Source: a virus. From it: DNA of 58,591 nt. The translations under genes were made by a program, and so were the position numbers. Each line of letters opens with the position of its first letter. Position 1 is the first letter of the stretch. Shown in pieces: positions 25,169-34,325 of this stretch. A model generated the notes under the pieces. That model was not told the origin of the DNA. It did not search any database and saw nothing but the letters and a program-made list of their open reading frames with translations. The stretch lies in the IMG/VR virus record IMGVR_UViG_3300045999_002215, positions 1-58,591 of that record, one strand, 5' to 3'.

Positions 25169-26403
25169 TGAGCCTTTTCCAAGGTAAGCCGCAAACGGCG
25201 ACATCTTACGCCACGTCTTCTTCGGAGACCCCGAAGTGGATGCAAGACGCTATCTACAACCAGATTCAGGTAGCGCAGAACATCGCTAACACGCCGTACC
25301 AGCCTTACAACCAGCCCACGGTTGCGGGGCTTTCCCCTCTGCAGCAGCAGGCTTACGCCAACGTCGTTGCTAACCAAGGCGCTTGGTCTCCAGCGATGCA
25401 GAAAGCGCAGCTCGGTATAGCGGACCTCGGCGGCAAAGGTACTGCTGACCAACTACAGCAACAGCAGAACCAGTATTTGCAGCCGAACTTGGCAAGCCAA
25501 GGATTGAACGCGGGACAGCAATTGTTCGGACAAGCGGGCCAGACAACCGCTCAAGCCATGTCTGAGCGCGCTCTGCAAGCCGCAAACCCTTACCTGCAGG
25601 CCGCTGGCCAGACCTCGGCCAGTCAGGTTGGCCAGTACATGTCGCCCTACCAAACGGGCGTTATGGACGTGATTGCTAAGCAAGGCGCGCGCAACCTCAC
25701 CGAAAACATCCTTCCGGGCGTTTCAGACGCCTTTATCAAAGCTGGTCAGTTTGGCTCTAGCCGTATGGGTGAGATGGGCTCGCGCGCGTTGCGTGACACC
25801 CAAGAGGCTATCTTGGCTCAGCAGTCTCAGGCGGCGCAGCAGGGCTACACGCAGGCGCTCGACGCCGCGCAGGCCGACTTGGCTCGGCAAGGTCAGTTGG
25901 CGGGCACGGTCGGCAGCATCAGTGGCGCAGACCTTTCCCGCATCCTGCAGGGCGGTTCGCAGTATGGCCAACTGGGCCAGATGCAGACGCAGGCTGGTCA
26001 GCAGCAACAGCAGTTCGGTCTCAATGCGGCACAGGCTGCTCAGGCGGCTCAGGCTGACGATTATCGTCGCCAGCTGAGCGCGCTGTCTCAAACGGCAGCA
26101 ATGGCTCAGCAGGAGCAGGGCATGCGTGCAGCAGATGTTGCTGCGCTTGAGACTGCCGGAACGGCTCAGCAGACTCAACTGCAGCGCCAACTTGACGATC
26201 AGCGAGCGCGGTTTCTCGAGGCGCAGCTTTATCCGAAACAGCAGATGGACTGGCTCAGCACGCAAATTCGCGGAATGGCGCCAATCACACCGCAGATACA
26301 AAATCAGTCCTCTACGACCACGGGTGCGACTTACGGGCCATCGCCGCTATCACAGCTGGCAACCGGCTTGTATACGTACAAAGGTCTGCAGGAAATGGGC
26401 TAA
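25165..26403 (+). CDS. putative internal virion protein B (412 aa)
   Basis: A Gln/Ala-rich helical protein (blocks such as QTQAGQQQQQFGLNAAQAAQ and QARFLEAQLYPKQQMDWLS). The N-terminus has TPKWMQDAIYNQIQVAQNIA and PYQPYNQPTVAGLSPLQQQA, a pattern frequent in phage internal/tail-associated proteins. Overlaps the preceding gene by four bases. Probably a long helical component of the ejected channel; no catalytic motif is seen. Confidence 0.65.
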   Translation: MMSLFQGKPQTATSYATSSSETPKWMQDAIYNQIQVAQNIANTPYQPYNQPTVAGLSPLQQQAYANVVANQGAWSPAMQKAQLGIADLGGKGTADQLQQQQNQYLQPNLASQGLNAGQQLFGQAGQTTAQAMSERALQAANPYLQAAGQTSASQVGQYMSPYQTGVMDVIAKQGARNLTENILPGVSDAFIKAGQFGSSRMGEMGSRALRDTQEAILAQQSQAAQQGYTQALDAAQADLARQGQLAGTVGSISGADLSRILQGGSQYGQLGQMQTQAGQQQQQFGLNAAQAAQAAQADDYRRQLSALSQTAAMAQQEQGMRAADVAALETAGTAQQTQLQRQLDDQRARFLEAQLYPKQQMDWLSTQIRGMAPITPQIQNQSSTTTGATYGPSPLSQLATGLYTYKGLQEMG

Positions 26404-26412
26404 GGAGCGGCT

Positions 26413-29031
26413 ATGGGACACGAACTCAATAAGCTTATGCAACGGTTTGGGGTTTCTACTCCGAGCGTGGCTAACCCCTACGGGAACTCGCAGCCGCAAA
26501 AAACTGTGGTTGCGCCCGCGTTGGCGACGATTGCCAACCAGCCGCACATGTTGGCATATATCAACGAGGATGAGCGCCGTCTGCTGAAAGACTTGGGCGG
26601 CGCAGATATCCCCGGCCCTGCGGGCATTCGTGCGTTTCCTCCGGCGGGCGCTGGCGGGGGAGGCACCAAGGGCGGGCAGACGGGAAGCTCTTCAAGCAAA
26701 GGCGCTAGCAAGGGCGCTGGAACGCCCGGTGGGGGCGGCGGAACTGGTGGCCCCGGAAACGTGGGCGGTGGTGGCGCTGCCGCAAACAAGCCGTCTCCTT
26801 CGGCGGGCGGCAGCAGTGGCGGTTCTGCCGCAAACAAACCCTCTCCTGCGGCAAACAAACCCTCTCCTGCTGCGAACAAGCCGTCTCCTGCGGCGGGCGG
26901 TAGCAGTGGTGGCTCCGCTGCTGCACAGGCCGCTGCAGCCGCAAAAGCCGCAGCTGACAAAGCCGCAGCTGATAAGGCCGCAGCTGCAAAAGCCGCAGCA
27001 GAGCGAGCGGTGCAAGAGAAAATCGCTGCCGCAGAAAGAGCCGCAGCTGCAGAAAAAGCCGCAGCCGAACGCGCTGCAGCAGAGCGAGCGATGCGAGCTC
27101 AAATTGCTGCTGCCGAGCGGGCCGCAGTTATCTCCGGAGGCGGCGGCTCCACGTCGTTGGCCGGGGCTGGCGGTGAGCTACCGAGCATGGTGAGCATCGC
27201 AACTCCTGCTGGCATCCAGATGGTGTCCCCTACTTCTTCTGCCGCGCAAATTGCAGCCGCAAATCCTAACCTGTCTATCACTTCCGCCCCTGCCATGGCG
27301 GCTGTTCAGCCAGTCGCGGCTTCGCCTTCGGCTCCAGCTGCGCCTGTTCGCTCTGAGGACATGCCCGCCGAGCGTAAAGGGATCCTTGGCGGATACATTA
27401 GCCTGGCTGACATGTTTGACGGCGGGGGTCCGGGGAAATCTGGGCCTACTTTCGAGGGCGCTTTGTCTGGGATTTCAAACACCCTTGGCATGAAACCTTC
27501 TGACGGTACTCCGGGCGGCGCTCTGCAAGCTTCGATGGGTAATGACCGAGATGGGCCTGACCGCGCAGTTTCACCTCTGACGCCGGTAGAACCTGAGGAG
27601 CCCGTGGTTCCTGCCGAAGAAGTTCTTCCGGTTATGCCTGCTTATGTTCCCCCTACCCCGTTTCTGATGCCCAACGCCCCCACTTACGACCAGGCGCAAT
27701 TCAGCGCGATCAGGGCCAACGTCCCGAGCTTCACGACGTTCTCTCCTGGGCAAAACGCTGCGGTCGTACCTCCGGCATCTATGGACCTGCAAGAGGCTTT
27801 GGCACGCTACGGAATCACCGGGACGCAGTCATTTGCTCAAGGCGGGGCGGTGAAAGGTTATCGGCGAGGCGGGCCTCCCGAAGCCACCTACGGCGGCGCT
27901 GGCGATGACGTGATGATGGGCGGCTCCGAAGAAGACACGCTGCCTCCCGTTGCCGAGGATCCGCAAGACCCGCTAATGGCCATGTATGAGCGTTACGCTC
28001 AGAAGCCCGTTGACTACAGCGGGCAAATCGCAGCCGCGACCGAGCGCAGAGACGCAGAGCAGAAAGCGTTTGAAAAGCTGCTGCTCGGGCAGCTGGATGC
28101 GCAAGACAGTGCGCCGCAGTCGAAGGCTGAGATGTATTTCCGGTTGGCAGCAGCCTTTGGCGCTCCAACGCAGACCGGAAACTTCTCTGAGAACCTGGCC
28201 TTGGTCGGAAGCACGGTGGCAGACCAGCTGTCTGAGAAAGCCAAACGCGAGCGTGAAGCCCGCGATGCTAGACTGGGCGTCCAGACCGAACTGCAGAAAA
28301 TGCGGATGGAGGCGGCTGGCGGAGAGCTGGAGACGTTGCGGGGCCTGCAGGAAGGCGAGACGCAGTACGGTCGCGAGATGGCCAAAGATATGCTTGATAA
28401 GTACATCACCTCGGGCAAGCCGCAGTCTGAGGCAGGCAAGATCGCAGTGGACATGGGCCTCAAGCCCGGTACGCCTGAGTATAACGAAAAGGTCGCCGAG
28501 ATAACGGAGCTGAAGATCCAGCGCGAGATGGCCGCCATTGAAGCATCGCTTGCGTCGACTCAGGCCACTATAGATCGCGGTAACCAATTGAGTTCAACCG
28601 AGATTAAGCTTCGGGCTGAGACCGAAGACAGACTCGCCGGTGTTGAGCGCGCGTTGAACGATGTGGCCGAGGCGTATCGTTTGAATCCGAACAGCTACGC
28701 AGGTAGTTGGTTGGATAGGGGTGCTCGCTTCCTTTATGAAGGCGCAGGCTCAGACGATCCGAAAATTGTCAACACGCGCCGTATTGACAACCTCCTCGGT
28801 TCGCAGGCTTTGGAATCTCTCAAAGCGGTCTTTGGGGGAGCGCCGACAGAAGGCGAACGCGCGATCTTGCTTGATCTTCAGGGTATCGGGGCCAAGTCTT
28901 TGGAAGAGCGCGCTGAAATCATGTTGCGTGCTTATGAGGTGCTGCAAGATCGTCAAGCTCGTGACACCAAGCGGCTAGAAGATATTTTGAGCGGCTCATA
29001 TCGAAACGCTCAACCTATTGATGGAGAATAA
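26413..29031 (+). CDS. putative internal virion protein C with low-complexity region (872 aa)
   Basis: An 872-residue protein. Residues about 75-125 are Gly-rich, 125-170 contain four ANKPSP repeats separated by GGSSGGSA, and 172-240 are a continuous Ala/Lys/Glu helix (AAADKAAADKAAAAKAAAER). Two short acidic/Pro-rich linkers follow, and the last 330 residues are a long charged helical domain (DRLAGVERALNDVAEAYRLN; GAPTEGERAILLDLQGIGAK). The C-terminal part resembles domains of phage internal proteins. It is probably ejected with DNA. Confidence 0.6.
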   Translation: MGHELNKLMQRFGVSTPSVANPYGNSQPQKTVVAPALATIANQPHMLAYINEDERRLLKDLGGADIPGPAGIRAFPPAGAGGGGTKGGQTGSSSSKGASKGAGTPGGGGGTGGPGNVGGGGAAANKPSPSAGGSSGGSAANKPSPAANKPSPAANKPSPAAGGSSGGSAAAQAAAAAKAAADKAAADKAAAAKAAAERAVQEKIAAAERAAAAEKAAAERAAAERAMRAQIAAAERAAVISGGGGSTSLAGAGGELPSMVSIATPAGIQMVSPTSSAAQIAAANPNLSITSAPAMAAVQPVAASPSAPAAPVRSEDMPAERKGILGGYISLADMFDGGGPGKSGPTFEGALSGISNTLGMKPSDGTPGGALQASMGNDRDGPDRAVSPLTPVEPEEPVVPAEEVLPVMPAYVPPTPFLMPNAPTYDQAQFSAIRANVPSFTTFSPGQNAAVVPPASMDLQEALARYGITGTQSFAQGGAVKGYRRGGPPEATYGGAGDDVMMGGSEEDTLPPVAEDPQDPLMAMYERYAQKPVDYSGQIAAATERRDAEQKAFEKLLLGQLDAQDSAPQSKAEMYFRLAAAFGAPTQTGNFSENLALVGSTVADQLSEKAKREREARDARLGVQTELQKMRMEAAGGELETLRGLQEGETQYGREMAKDMLDKYITSGKPQSEAGKIAVDMGLKPGTPEYNEKVAEITELKIQREMAAIEASLASTQATIDRGNQLSSTEIKLRAETEDRLAGVERALNDVAEAYRLNPNSYAGSWLDRGARFLYEGAGSDDPKIVNTRRIDNLLGSQALESLKAVFGGAPTEGERAILLDLQGIGAKSLEERAEIMLRAYEVLQDRQARDTKRLEDILSGSYRNAQPIDGE
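26779..26925 (+). repeat. in-frame tandem repeats encoding ANKPSP / GGSSGGSA
   Basis: Near-identical 18-base units (AACAAACCCTCTCCTGCG-like) are repeated three to four times and flanked by two copies of a Gly/Ser segment. All units keep frame, so repeat number can vary without breaking the 872-residue protein. Confidence 0.8.
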
Positions 29032-29034
29032 ATA

Positions 29035-31131
29035 ATGGCGAGCGATGCAGCAAACTTTACACGCGCCTTGCTCGGCCAAGGCCTCCTTATGGGTTGGGGA
29101 GACGAAGCCGAGGCCTGGCTGCGGTCAAAGATCGGCGAGAAAACTTATGAAGACGAGCTGGCAGACATCAACCGTGAGTATGGTGAGTTCGCAAAGCGCC
29201 GACCCATCGCCTCGCTGGCAACTGAGTTCGCCGGTGGCGCTGTGCCCACCGTCTTGGCTCTGACAGCCGCGCCGTTCACGGGCGGGGCCACTGCCCCCGC
29301 TGCCGCTGCCGCCGGTGCTAGGGCGACCGGGGTGCTCGCTCGCTTGGCGAACAACCCTGTGGTGCGCGGCGCGGTGACCGGGGCCACCACCGGCGCTGTC
29401 TCTGGCGCTGGTGCTGCTCAGCCCGGAGAGCGCGGCGAGGGAGCACTTACAGGTGCGCAGATCGGCGGGGTGCTCGGTGCTGCCGCACCGCTCGTCATCC
29501 GTGGCGGTGGCGCAGGCTACGAGTGGCTCAGGGACCGCGTGGCACCCTCTGCAGATGTTGTCATGCAGAACGCGACCCGCCGGATCAACCGCGCGCTCTC
29601 TGAGGCTCGAGAGGGCCGAGGCATGACCCCGGCAGACGCCGAAGTGATGATGATTGAAGATCGTCTTCGCGGCATTCCGTCCACCTTTGCCAACGTCGAC
29701 CCGGCACTGGTTGACTTGGCAGAGACTGCTGCCCAGCGTAGCGGCGCGAGCGCCCGGATTGTTGAGGGTACTCTCGGCAGGCAGACCGCCGGTGCCCGTG
29801 AGCGTGTCTACGGTCGCGCCAAGTCTGAACTGGGCGGCGGTAATTATTATGACGACGAAGCTCGCATGGTAGAAGACCTGCGCAATAAAGCGTCCACGCT
29901 CTACGACGACGCCTACGCTTTTGGCAGCGTCATGGACCCGCGCATCATGTCAGCTCTTAAGAACACCAAATTCAAGGGCTTCTACGACAAGGCCCGTGAG
30001 ATTGCTGAAACTGAAAAGATGGCCGCGAAACTGCGCGGAGAAGATACGTCGAAGTTTGAGCTTGAAGAGCTTTATAAATTCGACAAAGAGGGTAACATCG
30101 TCGGCGTCAACGTCCCGGACGTCCGCACGTTGGACTATATCAAGCGCGGGATTGACGCCACGATTGACAGTGGTTTCAGAGGCCAAGGCATGAGCACCGC
30201 CGAGGCCAACGCGCTCAAAGATCTCCGCAAGCAATTTGTCAATGCTCTTGACGAGGCAACCGTTGATCCGCAGACCGGCAGATCGGCCTACAAAACTGCG
30301 CGCAAGGTTTACGCAGGTGACATGGAGGTCTTGGACGCCATGCGCATGGGTCGTGACAAATTCAACAGTATGGACAGCGAAGAAATCGCCAAAGCGTTTG
30401 ATGAGATGGGCCAAGCTGAGCGCGATGCTTTCCAGACCGGCGCGATCCGCAGCATTTACGACGTCGTGATGAAGTCTCCCAACAACATCAACGCGGCTCA
30501 GAAGCTGATCGGTTCTCCTGAGTATTCGGCCAAACTGAAAGAGATTTTTGACTCACCTGCGCAGTTTGACCTGTTCAAGGCGGCTCTTGAGCGGGAAGCC
30601 CAACTGTTCGCGCAGTCCAACCGCATCTTGGGGGGATCAGCTACTGCTCGCCGCACTGCGGCACGGGAGGCATTTGAAGAAGGGTCGCCGGTCGGTGGCG
30701 TTGTGGCAGACACGCTTACAACCGGATTCGGCAACTCCATGGCCAACCTCGTTGCGCGTATCGCACGCAGCGCGACCATGACTGACGACACGGCGAAGGA
30801 AGTCTCACGCATGCTGATGTCCAGCGATCCAACCGAAGTCGCGGCAGCTGTGAAGCTGCTGGAGGACTACGGCGCGCGGGCCGTTAAGAGCGAGCAAAAG
30901 CTCGGCGCGCGTGAAGCCGGGGCCATCGTTGGCGCCACCACAGCAGTTCCTCCGCCCCCGGCAACAGAAGAATCTCCGAACATCAAAGCTCGTATTCAGG
31001 CTGATCGTGAAACGGCGGGAACGCAGGGTGGGCCTAGCATTGAAGAAGCTGTCCGCGAGCGCAAGAAGAAGCGGGAAGAGGGTCTCAACATAACTATTGA
31101 CAGCCCTGCTGACGGCATACCTCTTCCGTAA
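29035..31131 (+). CDS. putative internal virion protein D (698 aa)
   Basis: A 698-residue protein. The N-terminus (FTRALLGQGLLMGWGDEAEA WL) and the following Ala/Gly-rich stretch (about 60-165, including GAVTGATTGAVSGAGAAQPG and GALTGAQIGGVLGAAAPLVI) are of the membrane-active type found in ejection proteins. The rest is a long charged helical domain (EARMVEDLRNKASTLYDDAY; ARTLDYIKRGIDATID-like). It is the last late gene on the plus strand, followed by a terminator where it meets the minus-strand block. Confidence 0.65.
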   Translation: MASDAANFTRALLGQGLLMGWGDEAEAWLRSKIGEKTYEDELADINREYGEFAKRRPIASLATEFAGGAVPTVLALTAAPFTGGATAPAAAAAGARATGVLARLANNPVVRGAVTGATTGAVSGAGAAQPGERGEGALTGAQIGGVLGAAAPLVIRGGGAGYEWLRDRVAPSADVVMQNATRRINRALSEAREGRGMTPADAEVMMIEDRLRGIPSTFANVDPALVDLAETAAQRSGASARIVEGTLGRQTAGARERVYGRAKSELGGGNYYDDEARMVEDLRNKASTLYDDAYAFGSVMDPRIMSALKNTKFKGFYDKAREIAETEKMAAKLRGEDTSKFELEELYKFDKEGNIVGVNVPDVRTLDYIKRGIDATIDSGFRGQGMSTAEANALKDLRKQFVNALDEATVDPQTGRSAYKTARKVYAGDMEVLDAMRMGRDKFNSMDSEEIAKAFDEMGQAERDAFQTGAIRSIYDVVMKSPNNINAAQKLIGSPEYSAKLKEIFDSPAQFDLFKAALEREAQLFAQSNRILGGSATARRTAAREAFEEGSPVGGVVADTLTTGFGNSMANLVARIARSATMTDDTAKEVSRMLMSSDPTEVAAAVKLLEDYGARAVKSEQKLGAREAGAIVGATTAVPPPPATEESPNIKARIQADRETAGTQGGPSIEEAVRERKKKREEGLNITIDSPADGIPLP

Positions 31132-31149
31132 TTCTCCCTCGGAAGAACT

Positions 31150-31182
31150 AACCCCGGCCTGATGAGGGCCGGGGTTTTCTTT
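31150..31182 (+). terminator. terminator between convergent blocks
   Basis: Stem AACCCCGGCC/GGCCGGGGTT (31150-31159, 31167-31176), seven-base loop, then TTTCTTT. It ends the plus-strand late operon. On the other strand the stem is followed by no T-run, so it is a good terminator mainly for plus-strand transcripts. Confidence 0.85.
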
Positions 31183-31363
31183 ATTGGTTCGCGTAGAACT
31201 TGAGCAGCAGCGGGGCGAGATCCTCGGTCTTGACCTCTCTTCCGCCGCCACTTTCCACCTCACCGATCCAGACGGTGCCGGAGTTCACGCGCATACCTGG
31301 CGCGATAAACAGCTCGCCGATCTGGATGTGCCACGGGCACGCAGGTTCAAACTTCTCCATCAT
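31181..31363 (-). CDS. small hypothetical protein (60 aa)
   Basis: A 60-residue protein with a probable beta barrel (PWHIQIGELFIAPGMRVNSG, TVWIGEVESGGGREVKTEDL). It is the last gene of the minus-strand block and its ATG overlaps the stop of the RuvC-like gene by four bases, which supports that it is translated. No family recognised. Confidence 0.55.
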   Translation of the reverse strand: MMEKFEPACPWHIQIGELFIAPGMRVNSGTVWIGEVESGGGREVKTEDLAPLLLKFYANQ

Positions 31364-31836
31364 CCGCCTCGCGTTTCATACAGCCACCGCGCCATGAGAA
31401 GTGCCTCTGCGCGGTCAACGTGCTTTTTCAGATTCAGAGGTGCCTCAGGGAACGTGCGGATTGCTAGCGCCCTGCCCATCTCCTTGTCGCTGGTCAACTT
31501 GAAGTGCTTCTTCCACTGCACCGGGGTCACGTAAACCGTCTCAAACCGGCAGGCGGCGATTGCAGACCGAGCGCACCCGAATGAGTCCCCGATGCTGAAG
31601 ATTGAAGAAGACCCCTGCCCAGGCATCGCGTTCACCCTCTCCAGAGCGACGCAGATTGCCTCGCCCGCCGGAGCGTGTTGCCTGAGCAGGGTGATGAGCC
31701 CCGCAGGGTCAACTTCACTCTTGACCGAGCCTGAGCCTTTTGCCACAATCGGCATGTCTAAGACGGCCGCGTAGGAACCGTCCTTGAGCACACCGATGGC
31801 TCCTCCTAGTCCCGGATCAATGCCGATCGTGATCAT
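31360..31836 (-). CDS. RuvC-like Holliday junction resolvase
   Basis: A 158-residue RNase H-fold nuclease: IGIDPGLGGAIGVL supplies the first acidic residue (Asp7), ALERVNAMPGQG the second (Glu66), and KKHVDRAEALLMARW the terminal pair (Asp141, Glu144). These are the metal ligands of RuvC-type enzymes, which cut four-way DNA junctions. In a phage it would resolve branched replication and recombination intermediates before packaging. It sits downstream of the nuclease, DUF669 and Sak4-like genes, i.e. in a recombination cluster. Confidence 0.85.
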   Translation of the reverse strand: MITIGIDPGLGGAIGVLKDGSYAAVLDMPIVAKGSGSVKSEVDPAGLITLLRQHAPAGEAICVALERVNAMPGQGSSSIFSIGDSFGCARSAIAACRFETVYVTPVQWKKHFKLTSDKEMGRALAIRTFPEAPLNLKKHVDRAEALLMARWLYETRGG

Positions 31837-31837
31837 C

Positions 31838-32674
31838 TCATAACCCCTCGTAATGTTCGCAGCCGAGCCGTTGCCGGTCTATGCTGAGCGTGTCTTTGTT
31901 GAGTTCACAGACCCACTTGCCCTCTGCTCCCGGTGTGCACATGGTGCACGTGCGGCAGTGTCTTAGCGGTTCTGCTTCTTTAACGCACACCGCCTTCATG
32001 CTGCAGAACTTGCAGCCGAAGCTAGAGCCGTCATCACTGATGCCTGCGGGGCGCAACCGCGCCTCGGTCAGCTTGGTGATCTTGGCCTTCAGCTTCTCCT
32101 GCGCGGCTTCATCCGCACGCACACGCTCTACGTAGAACTGCTCGTCATCCTTACAGAGAGCCACGTAGAGCGCGCGAGTGAAGCCACCCAGCAGCATGCT
32201 GATCTGAACCTGGGCGTAATGCAACGGCTTGGCCTCCTGCACGCCCTTTTTAAGGAGCGAGCTGAAGCTGTTTTTGTTGTGCGTCTTGATTTCGAGCACA
32301 TGCGGCTTTTCGTTTTCCGGGACATCTTTGATGATGCCATCCACCTTAGTGATGAAGTGGCCCGTCAGGTCGCTAAACTCAAATTGGCGACCGTCATCTC
32401 TCTTGTCCCAGACCGCGAAACCTGCGCGGCGCAGATCTTCAACGATCCGCGCTTCCTGCAAGTGCCCCGTCTCAAACAGGCGAAGCATGCGCCCCTCAAA
32501 CTGTTCACGGGCGAAACCTCGCCAGCTGAGCCAGATTTGACGAACGCATTCTTCGCCTATGAAAGACGAGCCAAGCCGCCCGAGGTACAGATCGGAATCT
32601 GCCCTCTCTTTCTGAATGGCAGCGTAGATCCGATTGATGATCTGCTGCTCAGGCTTGGGCGGAATGGCTACCAT
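31838..32674 (-). CDS. PD-(D/E)XK exonuclease with cysteine cluster
   Basis: A 278-residue nuclease of the RecB/Cas4 type. The active site is GHFITKVDGI (Asp112) and HVLEIKTHNKNSF (Glu128, Lys130), followed by a Gln-containing helix (YAQVQISMLLGG). The C-terminal 60 residues contain eight cysteines (CKFCSMKAVC, CRTCTMC, and Cys256, Cys272), suggesting an iron-sulphur or zinc site. It probably produces single strands for the Sak4-like recombinase. ATG 32674 is chosen; upstream codons in the same frame are Arg/Pro-rich and overlap the DUF669 gene. Confidence 0.8.
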   Translation of the reverse strand: MVAIPPKPEQQIINRIYAAIQKERADSDLYLGRLGSSFIGEECVRQIWLSWRGFAREQFEGRMLRLFETGHLQEARIVEDLRRAGFAVWDKRDDGRQFEFSDLTGHFITKVDGIIKDVPENEKPHVLEIKTHNKNSFSSLLKKGVQEAKPLHYAQVQISMLLGGFTRALYVALCKDDEQFYVERVRADEAAQEKLKAKITKLTEARLRPAGISDDGSSFGCKFCSMKAVCVKEAEPLRHCRTCTMCTPGAEGKWVCELNKDTLSIDRQRLGCEHYEGL

Positions 32675-32678
32675 CTCA

Positions 32679-33164
32679 TCAGTCCCACGGGTTGCCGGAC
32701 TTGGGGGCCGGTGCCGAAGTCTTGGCGGGCGGAGCCTTCGGAGTCGGAGCGTCCGAGGTCTCGAACAGGAACGCTTTGATGCGGTTGCTGTCCGCGTAAC
32801 CGCCGGTGCCCTTCTCAATGGTCACGTCTGCGCGGAACGGCTTCTCCAAGAGCTTGTCGGTGTCATCAGCCTCGGGCTTACCGCAGGCCGTGGCCCAAGC
32901 AACCAGCTGCTGACGACCAATGCGCTGCGCCTTCTCGCTCGGGTTGTTGATGTTGAAGTTCTGCCAAAGCAGGCGACCGTTGAACTCGCCGCGCGCAACT
33001 TCAAACTTCACCGAGATGTACGAGCCCGTGCCCGCCTTGGTGGACTTCTCTTCGGCTTCTACCGCCTTGAGGACGTACTCACCCTCGGGGATGGGATCGT
33101 ACGAACCGCCAGCTGCGCCGGTGTCGGGGGTGACGTCCGAGACGTCAAATCCAAATTTTGCCAT
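32679..33164 (-). CDS. DUF669 protein, probable ssDNA-binding
   Basis: A 161-residue protein with the DUF669 pattern: DPIPEGEYVLKAVEAEEKST near the start, YISVKFEVARGEFNGRLLWQ and NINNPSEKAQRIGRQQL. DUF669 proteins are encoded next to recombinases and helicases in many phages and have been proposed to bind single-stranded DNA. The C-terminus (PPAKTSAPAPKSGNPWD) is a flexible Pro/Ala linker ending in an acidic tip like that of SSB. AAGGAGAGA is the ribosome site. Confidence 0.75.
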   Translation of the reverse strand: MAKFGFDVSDVTPDTGAAGGSYDPIPEGEYVLKAVEAEEKSTKAGTGSYISVKFEVARGEFNGRLLWQNFNINNPSEKAQRIGRQQLVAWATACGKPEADDTDKLLEKPFRADVTIEKGTGGYADSNRIKAFLFETSDAPTPKAPPAKTSAPAPKSGNPWD

Positions 33165-33181
33165 AGTGTCTCTCCTTGAGG

Positions 33182-33937
33182 TTATTTGGCGATCGGGATG
33201 AGTTTTTCAAGATTGACGATAGACATCTCAATCTCGTCGGGGCAGTTGTAACGGTTCTTCGCGGCATAGGCCGGATTCTCGATGAAGTGCAGCAGCCGTT
33301 CGCCGGTCGTTACGCCGCGAGTCTTCTGGTTGTTGAAGCCAGTGTCAGACTTGCGGATGATGACCTTGAACGCGGCGAACGTGATAACGTCAGCCCACTC
33401 CTGCAGCAGAGCGTTACAGCGGTTCGGGAGCTTGGGCTGGTAACGGTCGTAAGGCTCCGTGCGAGGGTCTTCAAACTTGACCACTGCCGCGTGAGCAATG
33501 AGCACGACGTTCATACCGCGCTTGAGGCGTAGCACGTCCAGCCCCTGCAGGATCTCGCGAAACTCTTCAGCGACGAGCATCTGACCTTTGCCGTACGCGA
33601 GGTCTTTGGCCTCGTGCGACGACTCTACGTTGCTCACGATGAGCGGCTCAATCAGCCAGTCAACCGAGTCAATGACCACGGTCTTGAACGCATGGTCTTC
33701 TTTGATGAGGGTCTTGATGCTCTCAACCACGTCGTTAATGTGGTTTGCGCGCGGGAAGCTCGTGACGTCGAGCGAGTCCAGACCGTCTTCAGTGCTGATG
33801 AAGATCGGGTTCGGGAACTGGCTGGCGAGCGTTGACTTGCCGATACCGTGCCCGCCGTAAATTACCAGACGAGGCGGCACAGCCTGTTTCCCCTTTCGCA
33901 AAGTGTCTTGCCACGATGGCGCGTTCTCTTTTGACAT
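33182..33937 (-). CDS. Sak4-like RecA-fold ATPase (recombinase)
   Basis: A 251-residue P-loop ATPase with Walker A YGGHGIGKST (Lys34) and Walker B KTVVIDSVDW (Asp90). Size and motifs fit Sak4-type phage single-strand annealing/RecA-like recombinases (AAA family annotated as phage nucleotide-binding protein). It lies between the DNA polymerase side and the DUF669 and nuclease genes, the usual arrangement of such recombination modules. GAAAGGAGAAC precedes the ATG. Confidence 0.8.
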   Translation of the reverse strand: MSKENAPSWQDTLRKGKQAVPPRLVIYGGHGIGKSTLASQFPNPIFISTEDGLDSLDVTSFPRANHINDVVESIKTLIKEDHAFKTVVIDSVDWLIEPLIVSNVESSHEAKDLAYGKGQMLVAEEFREILQGLDVLRLKRGMNVVLIAHAAVVKFEDPRTEPYDRYQPKLPNRCNALLQEWADVITFAAFKVIIRKSDTGFNNQKTRGVTTGERLLHFIENPAYAAKNRYNCPDEIEMSIVNLEKLIPIAK

Positions 33938-33965
33938 TTTGTTCTCCTTTCACGGGTTGAGGCGG

Positions 33966-34325
33966 TTAGTCGTCCGCCGTTTCGAAATCGTCGAAGTCCA
34001 TGCCCAGCTGACCGAAGTCCCACTTCTGAGCAGTGTACTGAAAGCTGTCTCGGTCCCAGCTGAGAACATTGATGATGTCCTCTTGCTCACCGATGATAGT
34101 CATGCAAACCGCGCAGAGCGTAGGGTCGCCGATCATCAAGAGGTGGTCTCCGGGATGCCAGTCTGCGAGTATGCGGCGAGCCTTAGCGATCATGCTGGGC
34201 TTGTCGTACGGTTTGCGAGGCTTACCGAACACCCCCTGCAACCGACCATAACGCCGCGCGTCAGACAGGTCTTTATTGTTGTCAACTTGAACGACAAACA
34301 CTGTTTGTGTATTAGCGTTTTGCAT
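33966..34325 (-). CDS. hypothetical protein (119 aa)
   Basis: A 119-residue protein starting MQNANTQTVFVVQVDNNKDL and including ARRILADWHPGDHLLMIGDP; the last 20 residues are acidic. The middle suggests an alpha/beta fold. The ATG at 34325 has AGGAAGAG upstream and overlaps the end of the DNA polymerase gene by 14 bases. Function unknown; coupling to the polymerase suggests a replication role. Confidence 0.65.
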   Translation of the reverse strand: MQNANTQTVFVVQVDNNKDLSDARRYGRLQGVFGKPRKPYDKPSMIAKARRILADWHPGDHLLMIGDPTLCAVCMTIIGEQEDIINVLSWDRDSFQYTAQKWDFGQLGMDFDDFETADD

